Shown here: in pieces, positions 49,345 to 58,442 of the stretch
Layout: each line of letters begins with the position of its first letter
Position numbering within the stretch: the stretch's first letter is position 1
Source: Novosphingobium sp. HII-3
GTDB taxonomy: Bacteria; Pseudomonadota; Alphaproteobacteria; Sphingomonadales; Sphingomonadaceae
Assembly (NCBI RefSeq): GCF_002916655.1
Contig: NZ_PPSM01000011.1
Location: 1-58,645 of the forward strand
DNA: 58,645 bases
Direction: 5' to 3'
The notes under the pieces: generated by a model
What the model was told of the DNA's origin: nothing
Seen by the model: only the letters and a program-made list of their open reading frames with translations
The model's database searches: none
Program-made: the position numbers and the translations under genes

Positions 49345-51863
49345 GCCTTCACGATCAGGACGACCCAGCCCTGCGCGCCGCGCAGGAGAAACGCCTCCGC
49401 GCCGTATGGGAGCCGCCCAAGGGCCTGTTCCTGAGATGGACGGACACGAACAACAACCAGGTCGGTGTCTGGTACGTCCTCACGGCCTTCGGCTTCATGC
49501 TGTTCGCAGGCGTACTGGCGCTCATCATGCGCACGCAGCTCGCGGTGCCGGAAAACGACCTCGTGACGCCGGGCACATTCAACCAGCTGTTCACGCTGCA
49601 CGGCTCGGTGATGATGTTCCTTTTCGCGGTGCCGATGTTCGAGGCCGTGTCGATCATCCTGCTGCCGCAGCTGCTCGGCGCGCGCGACCTGCCCTTCCCG
49701 CGCCTCTCCGCCTTCGGGTACTGGTCGTTCCTGCTGGGCGGGCTCTTCGTTTCGGGATCGATCTTCTTTGACGCTGCGCCGGATGGCGGCTGGTTCATGT
49801 ATCCGCCGCTGACCACCCGCACCGATCTTTCCGGCCTCGGCGCGGACATCTGGATGCTGGGCCTTTCCTTCATCGAAGTGTCATCGGTTGCGGCCGCGGT
49901 GGAACTGATCGTCGGCGTGCTGAAGTGCCGCCCGCCCGGCATGCGCCTGAACCTCATGCCGCTCTACGCCTGGTACATCCTTGTCGTCGCGGTGATGATC
50001 CTGTTCGCCTTCCCGCCCCTGATCGCGGGCGACATCCTTTTCGAAATGGAGCGGCTGCTGGACTGGCCGTTCTTCGACGCATCGCGCGGAGGCGACCCGC
50101 TGCTGTGGCAGCACCTGTTCTGGATTTTCGGGCACCCGGAAGTCTATATCGTCTTCCTGCCGTCCATAGCGCTTTTCGCCATGCTCGTACCCACCTTCGC
50201 GCGGCGCCACCTGCTGGGCTATCCCTGGATCGTGCTGGCGGCGGTAGGAACGGCTTTCCTGTCCTTCGGCCTGTGGGTGCACCACATGTTCACCACGGGC
50301 CTGCCCAAGATCAGCCTCGCCTTCTTCTCCGCCGCATCCGAAGCCGTAGCCATTCCGACAGCCGTCCAGATCTTCGTCTTCATCATCACGCTCTGGGCAG
50401 GCCGGGTCGTATGGTCCACCCCACTGCTATATGCGACGGGCAGCCTGGCGATCTTCGTGATAGGCGGTCTTACCGGCGTCATGGTCGCCGTCGCGCCGTT
50501 CGACTGGCAGGCCCACGACACCTACTTCGTCGTCGCGCATCTGCACTATGTGCTGATCGGCGGAACGCTCATGCCGCTGTTCGCGGGCCTGTATTACTAC
50601 TGGCCGCTGGTGACGGGCAAGAAGCTGTCGGACAGGCTCGGCCGCACGGCCTTCTGGCTCCTTTTCGTCGGCGCCAACCTGTGCTTCTTCCCGATGCACC
50701 TGTCGGGGCTTGAGGGAATGCCGCGACGGGTATTCACGTACCCGGAAGAGCTGGGCCTGGGCGGACTTAACCTTGCTTCCACCATCGGCTCCTTCATCAT
50801 AGCCTCCGGCGTCGCCGTGATCGTGCTGGACCTCTGCCGGTCTCCCTGGCGCCCCAAGGCAGCGCGCAACCCGTGGCAGGCGGGAACGCTGGAATGGCTG
50901 GCCAAGCCGGAGGACGAGAACTGGGGCGTACGTTCCATTCCCCTCATCGAGAGCCGCTATCCAATCTGGGATCAGGAGGATTTCGTCCGAAAGGTGGACG
51001 AAGGGCGCTTCTTCCTTCCGGATGCGGAGGAAGGACGGCGCGAGACCATCGTCACCTCCGTGCTGGACGCCCGCCCCGTCGCCGTGATCCGCCTCGGCAG
51101 TCCCAGCTGGCTGCCGATGCTCACGGCCCTCGCGCTCGGCGGCGTCTTTATCCTGACGACCTATCACTTCTACTGGCTGGCGCTGGTCTCCAGTTTCGCG
51201 ACGCTGGGACTCGTGCTGACATGGCTGTGGGTCGGCACCGCCGAAACGCCGGAAAAGCCCTGCAAGCCGATTGGACACGGCCTTGAACTGCCCCTCTACA
51301 TCTCCGGCAGCGCGGCACCGGGTTGGTGGGCGATGTTCATCACAATGATGGCGGACGCGACAGCGTTCTCGGGGCTTGTCTTCGGCTACTACTTCTTCTG
51401 GACGCGCCACGAGGATTTCCCGCCCGAAGGAATGGACTTCGCACCTGGTCTGTTCTGGCCGATGGCCGCGCTCGCGCTCGGCGTGGCGACCTGGGTAGCG
51501 ACGGTGGCGGCACGCGAAGTCCATGCCCGGGGCGGCGTGAACCTCGCCCGCACCCTTGTGGCAGGGGCGATAGTCCTGGCGATGGCAGGGATTTTCGCGG
51601 GGCTGGCCGGCCCCTGGCTGTCAGGGATGGACCCTGCGGCTCACAGCTACCCCGCCATCGTCTGGGTCCTCGCCCTCTGGACTTCGATCCACTCCGGCAT
51701 CGCCGCCATCATGCTGGCCTATGTGCTGGCCCGCAGCCTCGCCGGCCGGATGACGCCGCGCCACGATGCGGAGATCCGCAACGTCACCGTATACGCCCAC
51801 TTCTTGGCATTGACCGCCGTCGTCACCTACCTGACCATCGGCCTGTTCCCGGAGGTGGCATGA
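49341..51863 (+). CDS. ctaD: Fused cytochrome c oxidase subunit I+III
   Basis: This 840-aa protein combines subunit I (residues 1 to about 590) and subunit III (about 630-840). Subunit I has the low-spin heme His in LHGSVMMFLFAVPMFEA, the CuB/Tyr site HPEVYIVFLP, CuB His pair LWVHHMFTTG, and the heme ligands HDTYFVVAHLHYVL. Subunit III has GWWAMFITMMADATAFSGLVFGYYFFW. Its glutamate in the D-channel region is not obvious, as in many B- or A2-type enzymes. Fusion of I and III is known in caa3-like oxidases. It reduces O2 to water while pumping protons. ATG 49341 is fixed by the ATGA overlap with subunit II. Confidence 0.95.
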   Translation: MSLHDQDDPALRAAQEKRLRAVWEPPKGLFLRWTDTNNNQVGVWYVLTAFGFMLFAGVLALIMRTQLAVPENDLVTPGTFNQLFTLHGSVMMFLFAVPMFEAVSIILLPQLLGARDLPFPRLSAFGYWSFLLGGLFVSGSIFFDAAPDGGWFMYPPLTTRTDLSGLGADIWMLGLSFIEVSSVAAAVELIVGVLKCRPPGMRLNLMPLYAWYILVVAVMILFAFPPLIAGDILFEMERLLDWPFFDASRGGDPLLWQHLFWIFGHPEVYIVFLPSIALFAMLVPTFARRHLLGYPWIVLAAVGTAFLSFGLWVHHMFTTGLPKISLAFFSAASEAVAIPTAVQIFVFIITLWAGRVVWSTPLLYATGSLAIFVIGGLTGVMVAVAPFDWQAHDTYFVVAHLHYVLIGGTLMPLFAGLYYYWPLVTGKKLSDRLGRTAFWLLFVGANLCFFPMHLSGLEGMPRRVFTYPEELGLGGLNLASTIGSFIIASGVAVIVLDLCRSPWRPKAARNPWQAGTLEWLAKPEDENWGVRSIPLIESRYPIWDQEDFVRKVDEGRFFLPDAEEGRRETIVTSVLDARPVAVIRLGSPSWLPMLTALALGGVFILTTYHFYWLALVSSFATLGLVLTWLWVGTAETPEKPCKPIGHGLELPLYISGSAAPGWWAMFITMMADATAFSGLVFGYYFFWTRHEDFPPEGMDFAPGLFWPMAALALGVATWVATVAAREVHARGGVNLARTLVAGAIVLAMAGIFAGLAGPWLSGMDPAAHSYPAIVWVLALWTSIHSGIAAIMLAYVLARSLAGRMTPRHDAEIRNVTVYAHFLALTAVVTYLTIGLFPEVA

Positions 51864-52240
51864 ACCGCGATCCCCTCAAGTGGCACGAGCGGCTTCGCGT
51901 CAGCTTGTGGACGCTCATCGTTCCGCCGGCGGTGTGGGCCGGACACTTCCTGTTCTCCTATCTCTGGGCGTCGATATCGTGTGCCAAGGTGGGCTCCTTC
52001 GCCCGTTTCCCGACCCTGTTCGTGGCAGGCACCGTTGTGGCGCTTGCCATCATCCTCGTATCCGGCTGGATCGCCTGGAAGCAGCAGCGGATGACCGGCG
52101 ATCCGCCCCCGCACGAGAGCGGCACGCAGATCGACCGCCTGCGCTTCATCGCCAAGTCGACATTGCTTCTGGCAGGCTTGAGCTTCGTTGCGGTGCTGTT
52201 CAGCGCCCTGCCCGTCGCTTTCCTGAGTGACTGCCGGTGA
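51860..52240 (+). CDS. Small membrane protein of the oxidase operon
   Basis: This 126-aa protein has hydrophobic helices at about residues 15-37, 50-70 and 98-118. It starts inside the subunit I+III stop (ATGA) and ends inside the start of the CtaG-like gene (GTGA), so it is firmly within the operon. It has no recognised domain. It occupies the place where small accessory subunits (subunit IV-like) are often coded, and could stabilise the complex or aid assembly. Confidence 0.8.
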   Translation: MNRDPLKWHERLRVSLWTLIVPPAVWAGHFLFSYLWASISCAKVGSFARFPTLFVAGTVVALAIILVSGWIAWKQQRMTGDPPPHESGTQIDRLRFIAKSTLLLAGLSFVAVLFSALPVAFLSDCR

Positions 52241-52827
52241 AGCGCGCGGCACTGCTTGCAGGATTGGTTCTGCTGCCGATCGGTTGGGGCCTCTCCGGTA
52301 TCGGCATGACAGGCCACATGGCGGGCCATATGATCGCCGTCGCGGTCAGCGCGCCGCTTCTTGCCTACGGACTTTCGGGCAGCTCCATGGATCCTGCCCA
52401 TCGCTGGCCCCTCCTGGCCAGCCCGATGACGGCGATGCTGCTTGAGCTCGTGACCGTGTGGACCTGGCATCTCCCCGCCTTGCGTGCGGCGGCCCATGGA
52501 TCGATCCTCGTGAGCGGGCTTGAACACGCCTGCTTCCTTGCGGCCGGGCTGTTCCTGTGGACTGCCGCAATCCACGCTCCGAATCGGGCGAGCGGCATCG
52601 GCGCGTTGTTGCTGACGTCCATGCACATGACGCTTCTGGGCGTACTGATTGGGCTGGCGCCAAGGCCCTTGTACGCGGGGATGCACCATGCGCCCGGGCT
52701 GGATTACCTCTCCGACCAGCAACTCGGCGGTGTTGTCATGCTGATCGTCGGCGGCGTCAGCTATCTGGCAGGCGGACTGGTGCTTCTTGGCGCCCTCCTG
52801 AAAGAAGATCGGAGCGAAGCCGCATGA
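52237..52827 (+). CDS. ctaG: CtaG (caa3-type) cytochrome c oxidase assembly factor
   Basis: This 196-aa polytopic protein (about five helices) is of the caa3_CtaG family, with conserved His-rich positions: SGIGMTGHMAGHMI, TVWTWHLPALRAAAHGS, GLEHACFLAAGLFLW, LLTSMHMTLLGVLIGLAPRPLY and SDQQLGGVVMLIVGGVSYL. These proteins support copper-centre assembly of caa3-type oxidases. The start is GTG, overlapping the previous stop by four bases. It is not related to the Cox11-type CtaG. Confidence 0.9.
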   Translation: MKRAALLAGLVLLPIGWGLSGIGMTGHMAGHMIAVAVSAPLLAYGLSGSSMDPAHRWPLLASPMTAMLLELVTVWTWHLPALRAAAHGSILVSGLEHACFLAAGLFLWTAAIHAPNRASGIGALLLTSMHMTLLGVLIGLAPRPLYAGMHHAPGLDYLSDQQLGGVVMLIVGGVSYLAGGLVLLGALLKEDRSEAA

Positions 52828-53861
52828 TGGTGAAGATCACCTGGCGGCGCGTCGTATTCGCGCTTTGCGCCGTCGCAGCCCTTGGTATGGCCGTCGCATG
52901 GCTCGGGCTCGTGCCGATCGCCGCATCGTCCGGTCACTGGAGGATCACTACCTGGTTCCTGCACTGGACCATGCAGAATTCCGCACGCACCTACAGCGCG
53001 ATTAACACACCCGAGAAGGTGCGCGATGACGACGGGCTCATCAGTGCGGCAGGACACTTCCGTCAAGCCTGCCAGGTATGCCACGGGGCGCCCGGCGTGC
53101 CCCCCTCGCCGGTGATGCACGCAGCCACACCTCACGCCCCGGATCTGGCAGGGACAGCGGCTGAGTACACCGACCGCGAACTGTTCTGGATCATCCGGCA
53201 CGGCATCAAATACACCGGCATGCCCGCATGGCCGGAGACCGGACGCGACGACGAGGTGCGCCGGATGGTGAGCTTCGTCCGGCAGCTGCCTACGATGAGT
53301 CCGCAGCAGTACCGCGCCCTGACACAGGCGACGGAACCCGGTCCTTTCGCCCGTTGCACCGGGTGTCACGGCACCGATGGCCTCGGCCGCGGACAGCAGG
53401 ACGTGCCGGTGATCGCGGGCCAGAAGCGCGACTACCTTCTTCATGCCCTGCGCCTGCACGCGGCGCGCAAGAGCTTCAGCGCGATCATGCAGACCGCCGT
53501 TTCCGGCATGTCGGACCCGCAGTTGCAAGCCGCAGCCGATCATTTCGCCGCGATGCCGGGGCTTAAGGATGCCCCGCCGGTCGCTCCGCATCCGATCGTG
53601 CAGAACGGCCTGCCCGGCGACCAACTTCCCGCCTGTCGCAACTGCCACACACCAGGCCGGCCGGGACCGCTCCTCGAGGGGCAGCGCGCGGGCTACCTTG
53701 CCGAGCGGCTGCGCGCCTGGCGGGGAGATGAGACCGTCGTCGACGTGCGCAAACCTCAGGATCCCATGGCCGTGATTGCCCGTCGGATTCCCGAAGACGA
53801 GATCGACGCCATAGCGACATCGCTGGCGCAGGGCGGATCTGCGCCGGTCAAGGCACCCTGA
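52824..53861 (+). CDS. Membrane-anchored triheme cytochrome c
   Basis: This 345-aa protein has an uncleaved-looking N-terminal helix (residues about 9-30) and three heme c sites: CQVCH (about residue 78), CTGCH (about 176) and CRNCH (about 274). The first domain has axial Met in YTGMPAWPETG. The later two domains resemble the tandem class I domains of cytochrome c4-like proteins. As the last gene of the oxidase operon it is a good candidate for the electron donor to subunit II. It overlaps ctaG by four bases. Confidence 0.9.
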   Translation: MMVKITWRRVVFALCAVAALGMAVAWLGLVPIAASSGHWRITTWFLHWTMQNSARTYSAINTPEKVRDDDGLISAAGHFRQACQVCHGAPGVPPSPVMHAATPHAPDLAGTAAEYTDRELFWIIRHGIKYTGMPAWPETGRDDEVRRMVSFVRQLPTMSPQQYRALTQATEPGPFARCTGCHGTDGLGRGQQDVPVIAGQKRDYLLHALRLHAARKSFSAIMQTAVSGMSDPQLQAAADHFAAMPGLKDAPPVAPHPIVQNGLPGDQLPACRNCHTPGRPGPLLEGQRAGYLAERLRAWRGDETVVDVRKPQDPMAVIARRIPEDEIDAIATSLAQGGSAPVKAP

Positions 53862-53872
53862 CCGGGAGCCTT

Positions 53873-53895
53873 CCCCGCGGGCTAGCGGGGCTTTC
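53873..53895 (+). terminator. Weak hairpin after the oxidase operon
   Basis: CCCCGC and GCGGGG pair across a 6-nt loop, followed by CTTTC. It lies between the convergent cytochrome and phospholipase genes. Confidence 0.4.
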
Positions 53896-53901
53896 GGCGG
53901 A

Positions 53902-55524
53902 TCACAGCAGCCAGCCGATCGGCAGGCGGGACGCAAGGCCGATCATCAGGCGATCGAACAAACTCATGCCCGGCTCCCGGGCCAGCGGCGCCTCCGAACC
54001 AGGCGGGCCCGCCAGCCAGCGCAGTTCCTCACCCTCGAGCACGACCTCGTAGGCTGCTGCGGGAATGATCGTCTCGAACGCCTCTGCGACCTGTCGCGCC
54101 AGACGGGGGCTGAAGATCACGAAGCCCAGTTCCGTATTCAGACGGAGCGAGCGCGGGTCGAAGTTAAAGGAGCCGACGAACAGCCGCTCCCTATCGGCGG
54201 TGATCGTCTTGGCGTGAATGGTCGAGGCGCCCGAGCGCAGGGCGGCGAAGGACCCGCTCCCCGTTGCCCGCAGCCGGCTGCCGATGCCGAGCTTCGCGCC
54301 TTCCCGCCGCTGCTTCTTCGAAGGCACGTCGCGCACCTGTGCTGCGGTTTCGTAAAGTCGCACCCCCGCCTTCAGCAGCCGCTTGCGCCAGGGCACATAG
54401 CCCGCGTGGACGAGAGCGACGTCCGTGGCGGAATAGCCGTTAGTCAGGACGGCCACGCGCACGCCGGAACGCGCATAATTTCCCAGTTGGCGGCAACCCT
54501 CCTCGCCCGGCACAAAGTAGCCGGACACCACCGTCATCTCCCGCTTCGGCTTGCCGATAGCACCGTCCAACTTGCCGGCGAGGAGGTTCTCGTATTCCAT
54601 GTCGCGCACGATCTTGGCGGGATCGTCGCTGATCATGCGTACCTGCGCCCATTCGAAACTCATGCGGCCTTCCATGAGCTGGCGCAGCAGCGGCAGGTTC
54701 TGGAGGCGCCGGACATAGCGCTGGGCCGATGCGTCCCTTTGCACCACCGACGCGCGCGAGCGCAGTTTCGCTCTCTTCCGGCGACCGAGCAGCGGTAGTA
54801 TCTGCCGGGCCGGATAAGCTGAATCGCAGGTCCAGTAGCGTTCGAAATCGGCCTCTACCTCGCGTGCGACCGGCCCGATCGCCAGGACATCAAGGTCAGA
54901 GAAGAGCGCACCGTCGCCTGCCCCGAAGTATTCGTCGCCAATGTTCCGGCCGCCGACGATGGTAAGCGCCCCATCGACGGTGAAGCTCTTGTTGTGCATG
55001 CGACGATTGAGACGGCCGAAATCGAGCAGGAAGCCGATCGACTTCGGGTAGCGGATCCGGAACGGGTTGAAGAGACGCACCTCAATGTTCGCATGTGCGT
55101 TCAAGGCCGCCAGCACACCGTCCAGACCGGCGATACCGTTGTCATCCAGCAGGAGCCGGACCCGCACCCCTCGCTCGGCCGCCTCATGGACGGCTTCCAG
55201 CAAGAGAGTGCCCGTGCGGTCGCCGTGCCAAATGTAGTACTGCAGGTCGATCGTGCACTCCGCGGCCTGCACCAGCAGCAGCCGGGCTGCAAACGCGTCG
55301 ACCGCATCGGCAAGAAGGTGGACACCCGAGAGACCGGGATGAAGCGCCGCACGGTCCGCCACGACCCGCGACAGAGTCGTGTCACCACAAGCCGGTGGAG
55401 GCGTGGCTGGCCCCTCCTTCCGACGCGGCAGCCGATTTGCCCGCATGAGACCATAAGCGGCGCCAATTACGCCCCCGCATCCGAGCAGCGTCATCTGCCA
55501 TCGCCGCAGTCCTGGCATCCTCAC
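53902..55524 (-). CDS. Phospholipase D-family cardiolipin synthase
   Basis: This 540-aa protein has one N-terminal membrane segment (about residues 10-28) and two PLD HxKx4D motifs: HNKSFTVDG (about residue 179) and HAKTITADRERLFVGSFNFDPRS (about residue 440). The text SGVHLLADAVDAFAARLLLVQAAECTIDLQYYIWHGDRTG and the second-domain MEYENLLAGK fit the ClsC-type synthases that join phosphatidylglycerol with another phospholipid to make cardiolipin. A phospholipase D with other substrates cannot be excluded. Confidence 0.9.
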   Translation of the reverse strand: MRMPGLRRWQMTLLGCGGVIGAAYGLMRANRLPRRKEGPATPPPACGDTTLSRVVADRAALHPGLSGVHLLADAVDAFAARLLLVQAAECTIDLQYYIWHGDRTGTLLLEAVHEAAERGVRVRLLLDDNGIAGLDGVLAALNAHANIEVRLFNPFRIRYPKSIGFLLDFGRLNRRMHNKSFTVDGALTIVGGRNIGDEYFGAGDGALFSDLDVLAIGPVAREVEADFERYWTCDSAYPARQILPLLGRRKRAKLRSRASVVQRDASAQRYVRRLQNLPLLRQLMEGRMSFEWAQVRMISDDPAKIVRDMEYENLLAGKLDGAIGKPKREMTVVSGYFVPGEEGCRQLGNYARSGVRVAVLTNGYSATDVALVHAGYVPWRKRLLKAGVRLYETAAQVRDVPSKKQRREGAKLGIGSRLRATGSGSFAALRSGASTIHAKTITADRERLFVGSFNFDPRSLRLNTELGFVIFSPRLARQVAEAFETIIPAAAYEVVLEGEELRWLAGPPGSEAPLAREPGMSLFDRLMIGLASRLPIGWLL

Positions 55525-55587
55525 TCCCGTAGACGTGTCACACGCCTGGACGGCGGTAAGCGAACGAATGAAGGAAGTGGTGATCGG

Positions 55588-55821
55588 TCACCCTGCCCCC
55601 TCGACCACGGTCAATTGGATCGTGAAGAGCGTGCGTCTCGATCCCTCGGTCACCTGGACGCGAAGATCATCGCATTCCGGGTCATGTCGGACCAATCCGG
55701 TTACCTCCCCCGCGAAGTAGCGCAGGGCGACGGCGCGCGCCTGAGAGGCATCCTCAAGTTCCAGGGCGCGGGTGTCGGCTCTGCCGTCGGCGCTCAAGCG
55801 CTTGAACTGGTAAACGGGCAT
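55588..55821 (-). CDS. Small DUF6894-like protein
   Basis: This 77-aa protein, MPVYQFKRLSADGRADTRALELEDASQARAVALRYFAGEV..., has the strand-strand-helix start of DUF6894-type proteins (short antiparallel strands, then ELEDASQARAVALRY) and a C-terminal pair of strands RVQVTEGSRRTLFTIQLTVVE. It has no signal peptide or membrane helix. Function is unknown. It lies 63 bp upstream of the cardiolipin synthase on the same strand and may share its transcript. Confidence 0.7.
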   Translation of the reverse strand: MPVYQFKRLSADGRADTRALELEDASQARAVALRYFAGEVTGLVRHDPECDDLRVQVTEGSRRTLFTIQLTVVEGAG

Positions 55822-56294
55822 CCTGACTCCATGCCACAGCCTTGCGATACTGCGCTACTATCAGGGCGGTAAGCCTTTCTCCACCACCAGCGGCTTCGCA
55901 GGTGGAAAAAGAAAATGTTTCTACGCCCCTTCCTCAGCAAGAGGCTGAGCAGCGCACGGCGAAAGCCCCGGAGCCCCGAATCCGGCGCCCCCCCCTGATG
56001 TCGGCGGCGACAGCGCCACGCCAGACCGCAGGAAAACCCGAAGAGAATGCCACATCACCCAGCGCCCAAGCACCAGTAAGCGGCCATCCCTATTCTGCAG
56101 ATTACTTGAAAGGTGGTAGCGGAGGAGGGATCTTTCCTGAACATCCTTCGCTTTGTTTTTAAAGTAAAAACTTTTTTGCAGAATAAGAAATACCACCAGC
56201 AATACCCCCTGCTCCGCAGGAATGCGGCGAAACGCCCCAAACTTGCGTCGATAGGAGAAATCTACGGATTCAACTGATTAGTGGTGACCGCGCA
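55822..56294. other. Gene-poor stretch with an A/T-rich patch
   Basis: No convincing gene is seen in these 473 bases. Positions about 56150-56190 are rich in A and T runs, unlike the surrounding GC-rich DNA. Short open frames on both strands have low-complexity, Pro-rich or atypical text and no ribosome-binding site. The region leads into a gene remnant and an IS, so it may be transferred or decayed sequence. Confidence 0.5.
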
Positions 56295-56432
56295 TTAGGG
56301 AGCCAGGGGTTCCGGATGGACAATTATCCGGGCGTCCAAGGCGATCACGCCCTCAGCGTCTGCCAGCAGAGGGTTGATGTCGAGCTCACTGATGTCGGGC
56401 AGTAGGTGAACCAGTGACCTGCCCCATTAGGG
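56295..56432 (-). pseudogene. C-terminal remnant of an acetate-CoA ligase/Pat-family gene
   Basis: Reading leftward, the last about 42 codons give GRSLVHLLPDISELDINPL then LADAEGVIALDARIIVHPEP-LAP and a TAA stop (56295-56297). This is the typical end of the ATP-grasp domain of ADP-forming acetate-CoA ligases and their GNAT-fused protein acetyltransferase relatives (ELDINPLLAD motif). Nothing upstream of it survives: homology ends at the IS3 element's end. The rest of the gene, about 2 kb or more, is missing from the window. Confidence 0.75.
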
Positions 56433-56499
56433 TGGTCCACCGGTTAAGTTAGAGTTCCGGCGGTTTGAAGCGCTTGGGATTGGTGGTCCAGATCCACGG

Positions 56500-57368
56500 T
56501 TAGTTTCCGGCTTGTCCGGCCCCTGGTGTGGTCGGACAATATCCTGATCCGGCTAGATATTCCGCCGGCGTCAGATTGCCAAGACCCATGTGAGGGCGAC
56601 TAACGTTGTAGTCCTGCCTCCAGGCCTCGATCAGTCGCTTCGCCTCGGAGAGCGAGGCGAACCAGTGGACGTTGCGGCACTCATCCCTCAGCGACCGTTG
56701 AACGTCTCGATATGCGCATTGTCGGTCGGTTTGCCGGGGCGGCTGAAGTCGATCCGGACACCATGGTGGTACGCCCACAGATCGACCAGGTGCCCGGTAA
56801 ACTCCGAGCCGTTGTCCGCAAAAAGATACTTCGGTGGTCCGCGACGACAGGCCAGGCGGTTGAGAACCTCCACGACGTGTTCGCCGCGAAGGCGCTGGCC
56901 CACCTCGATCGCCAGCGCTTCGCGGCTGAACACGTCAACTACCGTCAGCATGCGGAACTTCTGCCCGATGCTCAGCTGGTCATGGACAAAATCCAGACTC
57001 CAGGCCTCGTTAGGTGCCTGTGGCTGACACCGGACCTGGCGGTGCACCACCATCTTGCGCCGCCTCGGCTGCTTCGTGCGCAGCGCAAGGCCTTCCTCGC
57101 GGTACAGTCGGTAGACGACATTGCGGCCGACCTGCCAGCCTTCGCGCCTGAGCAGGATGTGGACCCGTCGATAGCCGTAGCGGATCCGCGTCGCCACGAT
57201 CTCGTGCATGCGTTGGCGCAGCTCGGTCCTTGGATCTCGCGTACTCGGCTTGCGCTGGGTCGAGCGATGTTGCCGCGTCACCTGACAGGCCCGGCGCTCG
57301 CTGTAGCCGTGTGATGACACGACGTAGGCTACAACATCCTTCATGAGCGCTGGCCGGGGAACTTTTTT
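56500..57368 (-). pseudogene. IS3-family transposase OrfB, frameshifted
   Basis: The frame entered by -1 frameshifting at 57362-57368 gives KKVPRPALMKDVVAYVVSSHG, then the DDE integrase core: Asp in SLDFVHDQL, Asp in LFADNGSEF and Glu in DNAHIETFNG. Directly after this it hits a TGA. The normal continuation (SLRDECRNVHWFASLSEAKRL, ending in LTPAEYLAGSG) is in another frame. One base is missing near 56694 (GGTCGCTGAGG where GGTTCGCTGAGG is expected). The catalytic triad is complete but the C-terminal about 65 residues are lost, so the element is probably inactive by itself. Confidence 0.85.
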
Positions 57369-57622
57369 GACAATACATCCTGCAAAACGGCCTTGTCGAG
57401 GCTCAGCTCGGCGACCAGTCTCTTGAGCCGGGTATTCTCCTCGGTCACCTGCTTCAGTTCGCGGACCTGATCCGATTCCAGACCGCCATACTGCCGCTTC
57501 CACCTGTAGAATGTCTGTTCGGTGATCCCGACCTGGCGGATCAGATCCGCCACCGGCAGCCCCAGTTCCGCCTGCTTCAACACCGCCACAATCTGCTCTG
57601 TAGAAAACCGTTTTCTCTTCAT
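57341..57622 (-). CDS. IS3-family transposase OrfA
   Basis: This 93-aa OrfA from ATG 57622 (AAAGGAGA upstream) has a helix-turn-helix (KRFSTEQIVAVLKQAELGLPVADLIRQVGITEQTFYRWK) and a leucine-zipper-like helix (QVTEENTRLKRLVAELSLDKAVL). It ends shortly after the slippery sequence AAAAAAG (complement of 57362-57368), where a -1 frameshift would make the OrfAB fusion transposase. It is intact. An in-frame ATG at 57640 overlaps the ribosome-binding site and is less likely. Confidence 0.88.
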   Translation of the reverse strand: MKRKRFSTEQIVAVLKQAELGLPVADLIRQVGITEQTFYRWKRQYGGLESDQVRELKQVTEENTRLKRLVAELSLDKAVLQDVLSKKFPGQRS

Positions 57623-57856
57623 CGACGTATCTCCTTTCATTCGGAAATTCGCCGGACATACTAACTTTGCAACCGGACCACTTTCACAATGTCACCTCAG
57701 CTTTTACACGGCTGGCGGCGCGGATATCCGCAAAAGCAACCGGCTAATGCTGGCCCATCTATCGGCTAATCGGGACGAAAGCGGCTGCCGATCTTCCTTT
57801 ACGACAAGGAGGAAGCTGGGAGAAGGACGCACTCCCACCAATTGCTTAAGCGGAAC

Positions 57857-57886
57857 CATGCCGGGTGCACAACCACACCCGGCATG
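57857..57886 (-). terminator. Hairpin after the TonB-receptor remnant
   Basis: CATGCCGGGTG and CACCCGGCATG form an 11-bp perfect stem with an 8-nt loop, 14 bp beyond the receptor stop codon on the minus strand. It is likely the original terminator of that gene. Confidence 0.65.
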
Positions 57887-57899
57887 ATCACATCAAAGC

Positions 57900-58442
57900 T
57901 TAGAAATTGGCGCCGATCTCGATACCATAGGTGCGCGGCGGGGCGAAGGATCCGTTCGCGCCGCCGAAGCCGAGCACGCCACCCAGAATTGCCTTGTCGG
58001 CGATGTTCTTGATCCAGCCGCGAACGAACAGCGTTTCGCTGTTATCACGCCAGGTGACATAGGCATTGCCGTTCACGTAGCCATCCTGGATAGTCCATGG
58101 GTAATTCACTTCGCGCAAGTTGTAATCCGACGTCGCCGTCATCTCCCCGCGCGGCGTCAGCGTGCCGGCTCTCCCCAAGCCGATCTCATATTCTATGCCG
58201 AGATAGCCGGACACGTCGGGCGCGTTGTTGAGGCGGTGCCCCTTGATGTCCTGCGGCGTAAGGGCTGGATCGAGCAACGGGTCGCCAAGAAATGACTCGG
58301 TATAACGCGCATGAAGCAGCGACAGGTTCGCATCGATGCGCAAGGCATCGACCGGGTTCACGGCAAGCTGGAATTCCGCACCATATATTTCCGCCTTGGG
58401 GACGTTGACGACCGGTACGCCAAGCGGCGAGACGATTTCTAG
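57900..58442 (-). pseudogene. C-terminal remnant of a TonB-dependent receptor
   Basis: About 180 codons of the end of a TonB-dependent receptor barrel remain: GVPVVNVPKAEIYGAEFQLAVNP, LLHARYTESFLGDP, GHRLNNAPDVSGYLGIEYE, NGNAYVTWRDNSETLFVRGWIKNIADK and the terminal RTYGIEIGANF with the final Phe. The NNAP and WIKNIADK motifs are standard for receptor C-termini. Upstream, homology ends at CTAG (58439-58442) and IS-like sequence begins, so signal peptide, plug and most of the barrel are missing. It is not a working receptor. Confidence 0.85.

Larger units (their letters stand above)
56433..57680 (-). mobile_element. IS3-family insertion sequence (IS407-like)
   Basis: This element of about 1.25 kb has imperfect terminal inverted repeats: TGGTCCACCGGTTAAGTTAG at 56433-56452 against TGGTCCGGTTGCAAAGTTAG as the complement of 57661-57680, with further matching CCGGCG inside both. 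It codes for two overlapping transposase frames with an A-AAA-AAG slippery site. No flanking target duplication is visible and the two flanks are unrelated gene fragments. Group placement (IS407-like) is by the look of OrfA. Confidence 0.85.

Noticed and set aside
55842..56162. 106-codon plus-strand frame after the DUF6894-like gene
   Set aside because: Low-complexity Pro/Ala/Ser text and no supported start; not called as a gene.
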